A stretch of 64,000 bases of DNA from Vibrio gallaecicus. GTDB taxonomy: Bacteria > Pseudomonadota > Gammaproteobacteria > Enterobacterales > Vibrionaceae. The DNA lies in the NCBI RefSeq assembly GCF_024347495.1, contig NZ_AP025491.1:1178001-1242000 (forward strand). Direction: 5' to 3'. The position numbers and the translations under genes are program-made. The notes below the pieces were generated by a model. That model was not told where the DNA came from. It made no database searches and worked only from the letters and a program-made list of their open reading frames with translations. Shown piece by piece: positions 7,847-17,866 of the stretch; within the stretch, counting starts at the first letter, position 1; every line of letters starts with the position of its first letter.

Positions 7847-10201
7847 ATGAATCTACAAAGAATCCTCTTACTTGCGGTAGTCAGCCTTTTCTCAGGTTGT
7901 GCAGTTTACGCTGGGCTTAATTTTAATGAGCTATTCGGTGAGCCAGAAGTCCGCGAGAGAACCGCTCCTTTCGTTTCGGTGCAAGCGCAACATTTTATCA
8001 ATGAAGTAAAACCTATCATTGATAAACGATGCGTTGTTTGTCACGCCTGCTATGACGCTCCATGCCAGTTAAAAATGTCTTCTGTTGAAGGGATTGACCG
8101 TGGAGCAAGCAAAACGCTTGTGTATCAAGGGACACGTTTAAGCGCATCGACACCATCACGGCTGTTTGAGGATGCAACCTCCACACAAGAATGGCGTGAT
8201 GCCGATTTCCACCCGATCCTAAATGAACGTGAGCAAATTGCGTCTGCCAATTTAGATGCTGGTTTAGTTGCCCGTATGTTAGTTCAAAAAGAAAATCACC
8301 CACTGCCAAATGAAACACAGCTGAAAGGGTTTGATTTCGCGACAGACAGGCAGCAACAATGCCCAACCATTGAAGAGTTTGCTCAATACGAGAAAGATTA
8401 CCCAACCTGGGGCATGCCTTATGGTATGCCTAACTTAGAATATTCTGAATACGATACCTTAATGGCTTGGTTGGAAAATGGTGCCACTATGAACGCACCA
8501 ATGCCGTTAAATAAAGATGAGCAGCGGCTGATTGCTGAATATGAACAATGGCTTAACCACGGCGCAAATAAAAACCAACTTGCCGCCCGTTATATTTATG
8601 AGCACCTATTTCTATCGCACCTTTATTTCTCTGAGCTCAACGCACCAGCTCGTTTCTTTACCCTAGTCAGATCAGCAACTCCACCGGGTGAACCAGTGAA
8701 GCGAATCTCAACAAGACGTCCGTATGATGACCCTAAAGTTGAGCGTGTTTATTACCGTATCATCCCGGAACAAGGCACAATTGTTGATAAAACGCATATG
8801 CCTTTCGCACTTAATACATTACGTATAAGCAACTGGAAAAAATGGTTTATTGATGCTTCCTACAGCGTTGATCAATTACCTAGCTACAACATTGATGTAT
8901 CTGCAAACCCGATGACATCTTTTGAAGCGATCCCTGTTAAATCTCGTTTCAACTTTATGCTAGATAATGCCCAAAACACGATAATGGCATTCATTAAGGG
9001 ACCAGTCTGTCGCGGGCAACTCGCATTAAACGTAATTAATGACCGATTCTGGGTAGTATTTGTTGATCCTGAAAAAGCTGATTTACCTGAAATCAATGAA
9101 TTTTATGCCAATCAAATAGAGAACCTAAAGCTACCAAGCGAGCTAGAAAGTAATACAGTTCCTGCTACCAATTGGGTGAAATACGCTGCTCAACAAGCGC
9201 GCTATTTAGATGCTAAATCAGAATTTTCGAACCAATGGTTTAAAGATGGTGACGGGCTAAATACAGATATCATTTGGACAGGTAACGGCACAAATGCCAA
9301 TGCTGCCTTAACGGTATTCCGACACTTCGATAGTGCATCAGTAGTCCAAGGATTAGTCGGTACGCAACCCAAAACCGCTTGGGTACTAGACTATGCGCTT
9401 CTGGAGCGGATTCATTACTTATTGGTGGCAGGCTTTGACGTTTATGGAAACTTCGGTCACCAACTGATCACTAGAATGTTTATGGACTTCCTTAGATTAG
9501 AAGGTGAAAGTAACTTCTTAACTCTATTACCTAAAGAAGTTCGGCATATTGAACATTCAAGTTGGTACAAAGATCAGAGCCCTCAACTGAGTGATTTCTT
9601 ACAACGAAATATCGCTCCTTTCGATCAACCGACCAGTGTTCAATACTCGACTGATGATCACAAATCAGAGCTTTACGGCATGATCAGGGAAAAACTAGAT
9701 CCAGTACTATCTGATCGTTATAACATAGTGAATACTGGGTTTAGCGCTGAAATGGAAAAGCAATTACAGTCAATCAACGAGATCAAAGGGGAAGGTCTTC
9801 GCCAAGTCCCTCAACTCATGATGATAATGATCGAAGGTAAACAAGGCGGTGATCAGCTATTCACCCTAATACACAATAACGCGCACAGTAATATCTCAAG
9901 TTTATTTGATGAAGAAGGAAACCGAGATTACGCGAACGATGACTTAACCCTAGTTCGAGGTGTTGTAGGCAGTTACCCAGCGGCTTACTTATCACTTGTA
10001 GAAGCCGATATACCAGTATTGGTGAATTCATTAAAAAATATTTCTACTGAAGAAGATTACGTTAAGTTATTGGATAAATTTGCAATTCGCCGCAGCTCAA
10101 ATGCATTCTGGCCATTCAGTGACCGTGTTCATCGTTGGTATCAAGACGATCAGCCGATCGAGTTCGGATTATTGGACTACAATCGTTTTGAGAATCGATA
10201 G
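7847..10201 (+). CDS. cti: Fatty acid cis/trans isomerase (Cti)
   Basis: A periplasmic haem protein of 784 residues that converts cis-unsaturated membrane fatty acids to trans without a cofactor, making the membrane stiffer under solvent, heat or osmotic stress. It has an N-terminal export signal with a lipobox-like FSGC (Cys18) and the cytochrome-c haem motif CVVCH at residues 62-66, both expected of the family (the Pseudomonas putida enzyme is 766 residues). The long remainder shows no other domain. The stop is 17 bases before a ribosome site for the small gene at 10219, so the two are probably co-transcribed. In pseudomonads Cti is mainly controlled by enzyme access to the membrane rather than by expression. 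Confidence 0.88.
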   Translation: MNLQRILLLAVVSLFSGCAVYAGLNFNELFGEPEVRERTAPFVSVQAQHFINEVKPIIDKRCVVCHACYDAPCQLKMSSVEGIDRGASKTLVYQGTRLSASTPSRLFEDATSTQEWRDADFHPILNEREQIASANLDAGLVARMLVQKENHPLPNETQLKGFDFATDRQQQCPTIEEFAQYEKDYPTWGMPYGMPNLEYSEYDTLMAWLENGATMNAPMPLNKDEQRLIAEYEQWLNHGANKNQLAARYIYEHLFLSHLYFSELNAPARFFTLVRSATPPGEPVKRISTRRPYDDPKVERVYYRIIPEQGTIVDKTHMPFALNTLRISNWKKWFIDASYSVDQLPSYNIDVSANPMTSFEAIPVKSRFNFMLDNAQNTIMAFIKGPVCRGQLALNVINDRFWVVFVDPEKADLPEINEFYANQIENLKLPSELESNTVPATNWVKYAAQQARYLDAKSEFSNQWFKDGDGLNTDIIWTGNGTNANAALTVFRHFDSASVVQGLVGTQPKTAWVLDYALLERIHYLLVAGFDVYGNFGHQLITRMFMDFLRLEGESNFLTLLPKEVRHIEHSSWYKDQSPQLSDFLQRNIAPFDQPTSVQYSTDDHKSELYGMIREKLDPVLSDRYNIVNTGFSAEMEKQLQSINEIKGEGLRQVPQLMMIMIEGKQGGDQLFTLIHNNAHSNISSLFDEEGNRDYANDDLTLVRGVVGSYPAAYLSLVEADIPVLVNSLKNISTEEDYVKLLDKFAIRRSSNAFWPFSDRVHRWYQDDQPIEFGLLDYNRFENR

Positions 10202-10218
10202 ACTCACGGGAGGATCCT

Positions 10219-10407
10219 ATGAGAAGTAGAGAACACATCGAAGCTCTAGAACAGCAAATTTATATCGCTTTTTCTGAAGGCGATTACGAAACCGTTAACT
10301 TACTAGAAAATCAGATAGAGTTGTTAAGAGGAAAAGCTGAACATCCTTTTGATGACGACCCGAATGGGCCAGACTCTCCGATGTTCACTTCAGATAAGTG
10401 GTACTAG
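10219..10407 (+). CDS. Small hypothetical protein co-transcribed with cti, 62 residues
   Basis: A 62-residue soluble protein with a strong GGGAGG ribosome site at 10207-10212, starting 17 bases after the cti stop. The first 40 residues are a predicted amphipathic helical hairpin (REHIEALEQQIYIAFSEGDY, then ETVNLLENQIELL), similar in style to small helix-turn-helix-shaped adaptor proteins. The tail is acidic and Pro-rich (HPFDDDPNGPDSP). No signal peptide. A bidirectional terminator follows at 10483. Function unknown; position suggests a link with Cti or simply read-through from its promoter. Confidence 0.75.
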   Translation: MRSREHIEALEQQIYIAFSEGDYETVNLLENQIELLRGKAEHPFDDDPNGPDSPMFTSDKWY

Positions 10408-10482
10408 GATAATAACTGGTACTAGAGAGTACGATGATTTTCGATAGTGCTGCATCACTATAAAATCACCGTCGTAATATAC

Positions 10483-10517
10483 AAAAAGCCCCAGAGCAAT
10501 ACGCGCTGGGGCTTTTT
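10483..10517. terminator. Bidirectional terminator between the cti operon and torS
   Basis: Stem AAAAAGCCCCAG (10483-10494) and CTGGGGCTTTTT (10506-10517). The A and T runs on either side allow termination on both strands, serving the small gene (plus) and torS (minus). Confidence 0.85.
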
Positions 10518-10543
10518 TATAGGTTCATTGCGGTTCAGCAAAA

Positions 10544-13500
10544 CTAAATGTAATTTTTCAATTCACGAGATGAAGCATTCACTACAGCCTCAAGTTCCTT
10601 ATTCTGCCTCTCATATTGATCCAAAGGCGAGTTACTTACCTCTATATCTCGACAAATAGAAAATAGCCTTAGCAAGCCTAAACTCCCTGCTGAACCTTTA
10701 AGCTTGTGTGCCAGAGATTTAACTTCTGCAGAATCTTCACACTGAGCAGCAGTACGTAAGCTTTCTAAAATTTCGTCACTACTCTGATCAAACAGCTCAA
10801 TAATATGAGTAATCTGGTCTTGCCCTAATACAGCCAGGTCACTTTTAATGATTTCTGGGTTAATAATGTCCGTTGGATCTTCTGAATGCATCACTTTATC
10901 TCCTACCGTCCCATTAGCACCTGCATCGGCGTTATCATCAACACTCTCAGTTACATTTAAAAGATTGCTTGGTGGAAGATTCTCTTCTGCAGATTCCTCA
11001 CCTTGAATTATTTGTGGAAGCAATAAAGCTTTGCCTGCTAACTGAGCAATAATAAGGTTTTCCAACGCTTCTTTTTCTAGTGGCTTAGGCAAAAAGCCAT
11101 CAAAACCACTTGCTAAATACTCTTCAACTTCTTCATTAAAAACATGCGCGGATACAGCAATCATCGGAGTCGTCATAGTCTCTATTGACGTTAACTCTGG
11201 CTCTAACGGACTCGACTTTGTTCGATCGGATCTTAACTCTGAAGATGGCGTCTTTTTCTCACCTGCCAATAAACGCCCTTGTATGGCTTTCAGTTTCTTA
11301 ATTAATTGTGTGCCATCACAATCAGGTAGGTTAATGTCAACTAAAGCTATATCAAACAGCTGTTCTTCAAAGATTGACTCGGCTTCATTACCCGTTGTTG
11401 CGACCACAACTTCATGACCTAAGTTTGTCAAAAAACCTTCTGCAACAATGCAGTTTACGGGGTTATCTTCAACCAAAAGAACTTTAGCTCTAACTGAATC
11501 CTTAACGACGGGCTTGGGTGTTGTTATTACTTCACCGTGCTCCATTGGCAATACAAACCAAAACTGGCTGCCTTCCCCTTCTTCTGAATGCACACCAATT
11601 TCACCTTTCATAGCGTTCATTATTCGTTGGCTGATGGCTAAGCCTAAACCAGTACCGCCTGTAGTGTTACGACCACTTTCTGTCTGAGAGAATGCATCAA
11701 ATAAGCACTTTTGCTCGCTTGGTTTAATGCCAACGCCTGTATCAGACACTTCAAAGGCCACTTTTTGAGCATTATCTAAATCTAAGCTGATGAAGATATC
11801 GACCGAGCCTGACTCAGTAAACTTAATGGCGTTACCCACTAAATTGTTAAGTATCTGGCTGATCCGAGTAACATCACCTCGCCAGTATTTTTGAACATCA
11901 CTTTCTATAAAGTAACTAAAATCGAGCCCTTTCTCTGCCGCTCTACCTTCCATCAGCTGGTAAGTATCTTGAACCATTTGGTGTAAATCAAATGATGACA
12001 CTCGTATTTCAAGATGACCCGCTTCAATCTTCGAGTAATCCAATACATCATTCAAAATCGCTAATAAGTTTTTACCACTGCGGTTAATAATGTCTGCATA
12101 TCCAGACTGCAACTTATCCAAACCAGTATCTTTTAGTAACCTTGCCGTACCCAGCACCCCATTCATAGGCGTCCGAATTTCATGGCTCATTGTCGCAAGA
12201 AATGCTGATTTGGCACGGCTGGCTTGCTCTGCTGAAGAGCGGGCTTTGGCGTGGTTAATCACCTCGACATTGAGCTTCTTATTCGTTTCCTGAAGTTGTA
12301 CTGTTCGTTCAGTAATTAACTCTTCTAAGTGCTCTTTATGATCTTCTAACTCTCGCTTTGCTTTAGCTTCCCCAACCGCAACGACTTGTAGCGCTTGTGC
12401 GGTATTTCTAGCAGTAATTATGGCTTCGCCCATATGCGCCAACTCATCATTACCTTTTACCGTAATATCAATGTTCAAACGCCCCTGAGCAATAGAGAGC
12501 AACGCGGAAGAATATTCAGTTAAACGTTTGACCACTGAGATATACACCACTCGCCAAACAATCAAGGCAACAATAATAAGACCCACTACAGAAATCAGTG
12601 ATAAAGACCATTGAGCATAGTTCAAGGTTGTCGTGAGCTCTTCAACCGCTTTAGTTGTACTTAAGTTTGAGTCATCCACCAGCTTGTTCACCGTCGTATT
12701 CAACTGTGAAAAAAGCTCTAGGGTATTGCGCATGAGAAACTCAGATTTTTGAGTATTTTCATACTGTTCTAACAGGATATTAAAAACGACTTGGCGCTTC
12801 TCAAGCTTAATGAGTAACTCCGACATTTGAGCAGAACGAGTCGGGTCTTCTACTGCCCTCACTCGCCTCATCATAATTTTGAGATTAGATTCAAATTCAG
12901 CTTGGATTTGATGAATTCGTTCCACATTGGTTACGGTTTGAGTTTCTTCAATTTGGTTCAGCATTTTAAATGCCAACAAATGCAATTCATGTAGACGTTC
13001 AGAAAGATCTAAATCCACTTCCACTAATGCATCTAACGCTTGGTAGGCTTTATCGATTTTCTGAGATTCTAAAAGCGCATAAATATGAGTGACATTTGCG
13101 ACCGCTATCGTACTGGTGTTCAATACTTGTGTACGGGTAAGTTGTTCTAACTCCTCTCCCAGCAATCGCATTTCCGAAACTCGCTCAGACAAGTCTTTTA
13201 CAAGCCAGAGTTTCCGTTCTACTGACAGCCCAAGCTGAGCAAGCGTGTCTATTACATTTTGAACGTTGGTTTCCAAAGTGCTCAGCAATTCGGAATCAAA
13301 TGAGTCAGAGCCTAACGCCTTAATATGAGTTAAAAGCAGCTCTAATTGTCCAAATAACTCGATACCTGCGGCTTTACGCTGCTGCTCATTTTTCGCATTT
13401 GAAAGCGTTTGTACCGAGGCAATAATACGGGTACTCAGCTCTGAAACCTGACGAGCTTCTATCATGGCGGGTAAAGCAGAATCCACAACGTTACGCTCAG

Positions 13501-13618
13501 TTTTTGCTACAAAACTGAACCCTGAAACTCCAATCAATGCAGAAAGGAGAACCAACATCGCCATGACTAAAAATGAAGCGAGCAATTTTCGCCCGATACT
13601 CGCGGAGGCTAACAACAT
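10544..13618 (-). CDS. torS: TorS-type hybrid sensor histidine kinase
   Basis: A tripartite inner-membrane sensor kinase of 1024 residues, the expected partner of the TorT periplasmic protein encoded divergently at 13712. Order of parts: membrane segment about 12-34, large helical periplasmic sensor domain about 40-335, second membrane segment about 336-357, HAMP about 358-410, coiled coil to 465, phosphoacceptor His479 ([11 protein letters not shown]), HATPase (G box [18 protein letters not shown]), receiver with Asp761 ([12 protein letters not shown]), and a C-terminal phosphotransfer domain with His971 (AHKLKGSAG). The receiver is stretched by a Ser/Thr/Lys/Glu-rich insert of about 35 residues (about 780-815), and an acidic linker precedes the phosphotransfer domain. 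In E. coli TorS detects trimethylamine N-oxide through TorT and phosphorylates TorR; no torR or tor reductase gene is in this window. Confidence 0.85.
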   Translation of the reverse strand: MLLASASIGRKLLASFLVMAMLVLLSALIGVSGFSFVAKTERNVVDSALPAMIEARQVSELSTRIIASVQTLSNAKNEQQRKAAGIELFGQLELLLTHIKALGSDSFDSELLSTLETNVQNVIDTLAQLGLSVERKLWLVKDLSERVSEMRLLGEELEQLTRTQVLNTSTIAVANVTHIYALLESQKIDKAYQALDALVEVDLDLSERLHELHLLAFKMLNQIEETQTVTNVERIHQIQAEFESNLKIMMRRVRAVEDPTRSAQMSELLIKLEKRQVVFNILLEQYENTQKSEFLMRNTLELFSQLNTTVNKLVDDSNLSTTKAVEELTTTLNYAQWSLSLISVVGLIIVALIVWRVVYISVVKRLTEYSSALLSIAQGRLNIDITVKGNDELAHMGEAIITARNTAQALQVVAVGEAKAKRELEDHKEHLEELITERTVQLQETNKKLNVEVINHAKARSSAEQASRAKSAFLATMSHEIRTPMNGVLGTARLLKDTGLDKLQSGYADIINRSGKNLLAILNDVLDYSKIEAGHLEIRVSSFDLHQMVQDTYQLMEGRAAEKGLDFSYFIESDVQKYWRGDVTRISQILNNLVGNAIKFTESGSVDIFISLDLDNAQKVAFEVSDTGVGIKPSEQKCLFDAFSQTESGRNTTGGTGLGLAISQRIMNAMKGEIGVHSEEGEGSQFWFVLPMEHGEVITTPKPVVKDSVRAKVLLVEDNPVNCIVAEGFLTNLGHEVVVATTGNEAESIFEEQLFDIALVDINLPDCDGTQLIKKLKAIQGRLLAGEKKTPSSELRSDRTKSSPLEPELTSIETMTTPMIAVSAHVFNEEVEEYLASGFDGFLPKPLEKEALENLIIAQLAGKALLLPQIIQGEESAEENLPPSNLLNVTESVDDNADAGANGTVGDKVMHSEDPTDIINPEIIKSDLAVLGQDQITHIIELFDQSSDEILESLRTAAQCEDSAEVKSLAHKLKGSAGSLGLLRLFSICRDIEVSNSPLDQYERQNKELEAVVNASSRELKNYI

Positions 13619-13711
13619 ATCACTTAAACCTTAAATCGTTCTTCTTTACCCATGCAGAATACGCTATATTTTGCAGTGTTTACTTATTCAATGCCAATAA
13701 ACGACCTTTTC

Positions 13712-14749
13712 ATGCTAATCAAACGTTTTGCTTTACCGATTCTACTTTCCGTACTCTACTCATCGGCAGTTTTGGCTGTTAGCTTGAATACATCTACTGA
13801 ACATGCCCCTCCTTTGCTTAATGCTACAGAAACAAATAAAGAAAAAGTCTGTGCGATTTATCCACACCTAAAAGATTCTTATTGGCTATCCGTTAACTAT
13901 GGCATGGTTTCGGAGGCTGAAAAGTTAGGTATTGAATTAAGAGTATTAGAAGCAGGCGGCTACCCAAATAAAGCAAAACAAGCCAAACAACTTGAATTAT
14001 GTACGCGGTGGGGAGCGGGTGCCATCATCCTTGGCACAGTATCTCCAGACGTTTTTTATGACAACTTAAATACTTGGGTTGGAACAACACCTATTTTTGC
14101 CACAGTGAACGAGCTTTCGCTGAATGAAGAACAAAGCAAGTTGTTAAAAGGAGTCGTTGGGGTTGATTGGTATATCATGGGCTACAAAGCCGGTGAGTAT
14201 CTCGCTCAAAAACACCCTAAAGGCTCTGGGCAAACGAATATAGCGCTTCTTCTTGGTCCTAAATCCAGTGGCGGAACAAAACCAGTCGCGGCCGGTTTTT
14301 ATGATGCAATCGAATTTAGTGACGTTAATATTGCTGTAAGCTACTGGGCTGATAATGATAAAGAGCTACAGCGAAATTTAGTGCAACAAGTCATTGATAC
14401 TCCAGATATTAAATACATCGTTGGCAGCGCAGTGGCTATTGAAGCCGCGATAAGTGAAGTGAGAGCTGCCGAAAAAATGCAAGATATCGGATTAATCTCT
14501 AGCTACTTGAGCCATGGAATTTATCGAGGATTATTACGTAATAAGGTGTTATTTGCCCCAACAGACAAGATGGTAAAACAAGGTCGCCTATCCGTGATTC
14601 AAGCCGTTAAGTATTTGCGCTCAGAACCATATCAGTTAAAAGAAACTCCTAAAATTGAGTCTTTAACGCCAGATACGTTAAACAAAGAAACCATTGCAGA
14701 TTCTTTATCGCCTTCGGCATTTAGACCAGAATTTAGTGTAAACCAATAG
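13712..14749 (+). CDS. torT: TorT-type periplasmic binding protein
   Basis: A periplasmic ligand-binding protein of about 345 residues in the type-1 binding-protein fold, related to the TorT that binds trimethylamine N-oxide and signals to TorS. The signal peptide is MLIKRFALPILLSVLYSSAVLA. Conserved segments are CAIYPHLKDSYWLSVNYGMV near the N-terminus, ARWGAGAIILGT-like CTRWGAGAIILGTVSPD, and GVDWYIMGYKAGEYLA. Frames from ATG 13652 or 13691 would give an overlong leader and none has a clear ribosome site, so ATG 13712 is chosen on signal-peptide length. Divergent from torS with under 100 bases between, so one control region serves both. The Gly-rich ligand region (LLGPKSSGGTKPVAAGFYDA) supports sugar-binding-protein-like architecture. 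The ligand in this organism is not proven. Confidence 0.82.
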   Translation: MLIKRFALPILLSVLYSSAVLAVSLNTSTEHAPPLLNATETNKEKVCAIYPHLKDSYWLSVNYGMVSEAEKLGIELRVLEAGGYPNKAKQAKQLELCTRWGAGAIILGTVSPDVFYDNLNTWVGTTPIFATVNELSLNEEQSKLLKGVVGVDWYIMGYKAGEYLAQKHPKGSGQTNIALLLGPKSSGGTKPVAAGFYDAIEFSDVNIAVSYWADNDKELQRNLVQQVIDTPDIKYIVGSAVAIEAAISEVRAAEKMQDIGLISSYLSHGIYRGLLRNKVLFAPTDKMVKQGRLSVIQAVKYLRSEPYQLKETPKIESLTPDTLNKETIADSLSPSAFRPEFSVNQ

Positions 14750-14892
14750 AGTATCACTATAGGTTCTCAACCTAATTAAGCCATAATTTTTAAACTTTAC
14801 TTTGGCTTTTGGCAATTATCAATAAAACGAAATAATCAAAAACAATACAATTTTAAATAATAAGAAACACACCAATAATTTAGGGAACATTC

Positions 14893-15348
14893 ATGCAAAA
14901 AACGACTCGCACCTTGCCGGCGCACAAACATATAGCCTTAGTCGCACATGATAACTGCAAGCCGGAATTGCTAAGATGGGTAAAAGAAAATAAAGAAAAG
15001 CTTCAACGCCATTTTTTGTACGCAACAGGCACAACAGGCTCAATGCTGAGTAAAGATACCGGGCTTGCGATCAAAAGCATGATCAGCGGACCTATGGGCG
15101 GCGACCAACAACTTGGTGCACTTATTTCTGAAGGTAAGATCGATATGATGATCTTCTTCTGGGACCCACTGAATGCCGTTCCTCATGATCCAGATGTGAA
15201 AGCACTACTTAGAATCGCCAGTGTTTGGAACATCCCGGTCGCAACGAACCGTGCTACTGCAAACTTTTTATTCAGCTCTTCTTTACTTGAAGAAGAAAGC
15301 TCAATTGAAATTCCAGACTACGAAGCATATTTGGCAGAGAGAACTTAA
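14893..15348 (+). CDS. mgsA: Methylglyoxal synthase
   Basis: A cytoplasmic homohexameric enzyme of 151 residues (E. coli MgsA is 152) that converts dihydroxyacetone phosphate to methylglyoxal and phosphate, a bypass of lower glycolysis when sugar phosphates build up. Family signatures are all present: ALVAHDNCK near the N-terminus, the phosphate loop ATGTTGSML, the [20 protein letters not shown] block containing the catalytic aspartate, [20 protein letters not shown], and NRATANFL. The ribosome site is GGGA 9 bases before ATG. It stands alone, with a short repeat array and a bidirectional terminator behind it. Confidence 0.95.
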   Translation: MQKTTRTLPAHKHIALVAHDNCKPELLRWVKENKEKLQRHFLYATGTTGSMLSKDTGLAIKSMISGPMGGDQQLGALISEGKIDMMIFFWDPLNAVPHDPDVKALLRIASVWNIPVATNRATANFLFSSSLLEEESSIEIPDYEAYLAERT

Positions 15349-15366
15349 CCGTTTCAAGCCTTATCT

Positions 15367-15402
15367 CTAGCTTCTAGCTTCTGCTTCTAGCTTCTAGCTT
15401 CT
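15367..15402. repeat. Short tandem repeat (CTAGCTT), about 5 copies
   Basis: Four exact 7-base copies of CTAGCTT interrupted by one 6-base CTGCTT, 19 bases after the mgsA stop codon and before the terminator. Same position and pyrimidine bias as the other arrays in this window, but shorter and slightly degenerate. Confidence 0.9.
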
Positions 15403-15433
15403 CAATGTACTCGCGAGTAAGCTCCAGAAACTA

Positions 15434-15468
15434 AAAAAGCGTACTGACGGTTAGTCACTACGCTTTTT
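15434..15468. terminator. Bidirectional terminator between mgsA and fdxA
   Basis: Stem AAAAAGCGTA (15434-15443) and TACGCTTTTT (15459-15468). Sits between convergent genes and can act on both strands. Confidence 0.8.
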
Positions 15469-15495
15469 ATCGATGATAAATCAGTTAACTAAGGA

Positions 15496-15819
15496 TTACT
15501 TCTCAAGCATTGCCAATTTGTCCGTAACTCCATTCCATTTATCCGCATCGTCCATCGCTGGCTTCACTTCAGTTTGTACTGGCCAAAGTTCAGCAAGCTC
15601 GGCATTTACCTCGATAAAAATCTTTTGATCTTCTGGTAACTCATCTTCTTGGAAAATGGCTTGTGCGTCACACTCAGGGACACATAAACCGCAATCAATG
15701 CATTCAATTGGATTAATGACCATAAAGTTAGGGCCTTCATGAAACGCATCAGCAGGGCATACCGCCACACAATCAGTGTATTTACATTGTATACAATTAT
15801 CGCCTACGACAAACGCCAT
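15496..15819 (-). CDS. fdxA: 7Fe ferredoxin (one 3Fe-4S and one 4Fe-4S cluster)
   Basis: A small cytoplasmic electron carrier of 107 residues of the FdxA type found in Azotobacter and Pseudomonas. The N-terminal half carries two cluster motifs: [14 protein letters not shown] (first cluster region, with the spacing that gives a 3Fe-4S cluster plus a Cys-Pro for the partner) and [12 protein letters not shown] (4Fe-4S). The C-terminal half is the acidic extension typical of this subgroup ([10 protein letters not shown]). The start ATG has an AAGAG site about 10 bases upstream. Its redox partner is not shown by the neighbours, though the FAD enzyme at 16079 is divergent from it. Confidence 0.92.
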   Translation of the reverse strand: MAFVVGDNCIQCKYTDCVAVCPADAFHEGPNFMVINPIECIDCGLCVPECDAQAIFQEDELPEDQKIFIEVNAELAELWPVQTEVKPAMDDADKWNGVTDKLAMLEK

Positions 15820-16078
15820 GATAAAAAGCTCTTAAGTTAGTCAAAAATTAAAGAATGGGGATAATACTCATCCCAAAACAAAATTCAACATTATGTGGAA
15901 TGAATATTCACTCAAATTGCCGTCTACTTCCAATTTAGTATGACAGACAAATCAACTTAACGTAAAATGCGCGCCATTGTGAGCCTTACTGCTTTCTGCA
16001 TAAACGAATTCTAAATAAGCGAATTGTTTACCGCTAGAAAACGTAAAGCTAAGACACCTATTAAAACGAGACATCAGC

Positions 16079-17716
16079 ATGATACGTTTAACCGAAATTA
16101 AACTTCCTCTAGACCACGAACAAGAAGCTATTCAAGCGACTATCACCAAGAAGCTAGGTATTAGCGATGAGCAAGTTCTGTCTTATAACATCTTTAAACG
16201 TGGCTATGATGCTCGTAAAAAATCTAAAATTCTTCTGATCTACACACTTGATGTAGAAGTTGAGAATGAAGAAGCACTACTTGAAGAATTCATCAGCGAT
16301 CCTCATGTAAAAATCACTCCGGATATGGAATACAAATTCGTCGCTAAAGCGCCTACCGTTCAGCAAGAGCGCCCAGTGGTTATTGGCTTTGGTCCATGTG
16401 GTTTGTTTGCGGGTTTGATTTTAGCTCAAATGGGCTTCAACCCAATCATTGTTGAGCGTGGTAAAGAAGTTCGTGAACGTACTAAAGACACATTTGGTTT
16501 CTGGCGTAAACGTACACTAAACACAGAATCTAACGTTCAGTTTGGTGAAGGTGGCGCGGGTACATTCTCAGACGGCAAACTGTACAGCCAAGTGAAAGAT
16601 CCTAAACATTACGGCCGTAAAGTGATTGAAGAATTCGTTGCAGCAGGCGCACCTGAAGAAATTTTATACGTAAGCAAGCCGCATATTGGTACTTTTAAGC
16701 TGGTGACCATGATCGAAAAAATGCGCGCAAACATCATTGCACTAGGTGGTGAGATCCGCTTCAGTACGCGCGTTGATGACCTACATATGGAAGACGGTCA
16801 AATTACAGGTCTAACGCTTTCAAATGGTGAAGAAATCAAAACTCGTCACGTAGTATTAGCTGTTGGTCATAGTGCTCGTGATACTTTCGAAATGCTTAAT
16901 GACCGTGGTGTATACATGGAAGCAAAGCCTTTCTCAGTCGGTTTCCGTATTGAACACAAGCAATCCATGATTGATGAAGCTCGTTTTGGTAAAAACGCAG
17001 GTAACCCTATCCTTGGCGCTGCCGATTACAAGCTGGTTCACCACTGTGAGAATGGTCGTACTGTTTACAGCTTCTGTATGTGTCCAGGTGGTACGGTAGT
17101 AGCCGCGACATCTGAAGAAGGCCGCGTTGTTACCAATGGTATGAGTCAGTACTCGCGTGCCGAGCGTAATGCAAACAGTGCGATTGTTGTTGGTATCGAC
17201 CCAGAGCGTGACTACCCAGGTGACGCACTTGCTGGTATTCGCTTACAACGTGAATTAGAAGCTGGTGCTTATGTGCTTGGTGGAGAGAACTACGATGCTC
17301 CTGCTCAGAAAATCGGTGATTTCTTAAAAGGTCGCGATCCAAGTGATATTAAAGAAAATGGTGTTGCTCCTTCATTTACTCCAGGCATCAAACTGACTGA
17401 TATTTCTAAAGCACTGCCTGATTTCGCGATTGAAGCTATCCGTGAAGCTATCCCTGCATTTGAAAAGAAAATCAAAGGTTTCTCTTCTGAAGATGGTTTG
17501 CTGACTGGTGTCGAGACTCGTACTTCATCTCCAGTTTGCATTAAGCGTGGCAAAGACTTCCAAAGCATCAACCTAAAAGGTTTCTACCCAGCCGGTGAAG
17601 GCGCAGGTTACGCAGGCGGAATTCTTTCTGCAGGTATCGACGGAATCAAAGCTGCGGAAGCGTTAGCCATTTCAATGGTTGAACAAGCTCAAGCAGAAGA
17701 AACAGAGACGGCTTAA
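16079..17716 (+). CDS. FAD-dependent NAD(P)-binding oxidoreductase (COG2509 type)
   Basis: A soluble flavoprotein of 545 residues. An N-terminal ferredoxin-like domain (about 1-90, with the RGYDARKK stretch) precedes the FAD-binding Rossmann motif at about 99-125 (VVIGFGPCGLFAGLILAQMG). Further features are FGEGGAGTFSDGKL, the second nucleotide-binding segment HVVLAVGHSARDTFEML, and a C-terminal FAD-contact region (GFYPAGEGAGYAGGILSAGIDG). This layout is that of a widespread but uncharacterised flavoprotein dehydrogenase family. Its substrate is unknown. A terminator follows at 17751. Identification of family is firm; a specific reaction should not be assigned. Confidence 0.85.
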   Translation: MIRLTEIKLPLDHEQEAIQATITKKLGISDEQVLSYNIFKRGYDARKKSKILLIYTLDVEVENEEALLEEFISDPHVKITPDMEYKFVAKAPTVQQERPVVIGFGPCGLFAGLILAQMGFNPIIVERGKEVRERTKDTFGFWRKRTLNTESNVQFGEGGAGTFSDGKLYSQVKDPKHYGRKVIEEFVAAGAPEEILYVSKPHIGTFKLVTMIEKMRANIIALGGEIRFSTRVDDLHMEDGQITGLTLSNGEEIKTRHVVLAVGHSARDTFEMLNDRGVYMEAKPFSVGFRIEHKQSMIDEARFGKNAGNPILGAADYKLVHHCENGRTVYSFCMCPGGTVVAATSEEGRVVTNGMSQYSRAERNANSAIVVGIDPERDYPGDALAGIRLQRELEAGAYVLGGENYDAPAQKIGDFLKGRDPSDIKENGVAPSFTPGIKLTDISKALPDFAIEAIREAIPAFEKKIKGFSSEDGLLTGVETRTSSPVCIKRGKDFQSINLKGFYPAGEGAGYAGGILSAGIDGIKAAEALAISMVEQAQAEETETA

Positions 17717-17750
17717 GTTCCTGTTCAACTGAAACATACCTAGAAAAACC

Positions 17751-17780
17751 AAATCCAGAGTCTAAAAGCTCTGGATTTTT
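17751..17780 (+). terminator. Rho-independent terminator after the flavoprotein gene
   Basis: Stem AAATCCAGAG (17751-17760) and CTCTGGATTT (17769-17778), then more T residues. Confidence 0.8.
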
Positions 17781-17866
17781 TATTAAGTGTTAGCTGATAA
17801 AACTAAAGGGTAGAGAAATTCTATCTACGCTTTGACTTACCTCTAATTCTAACCTTACTCCAAATA

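Noticed and set aside
10447..10659. Open frame of 70 codons overlapping the torS end
   Set aside because: It runs through the bidirectional terminator and is antisense to torS.
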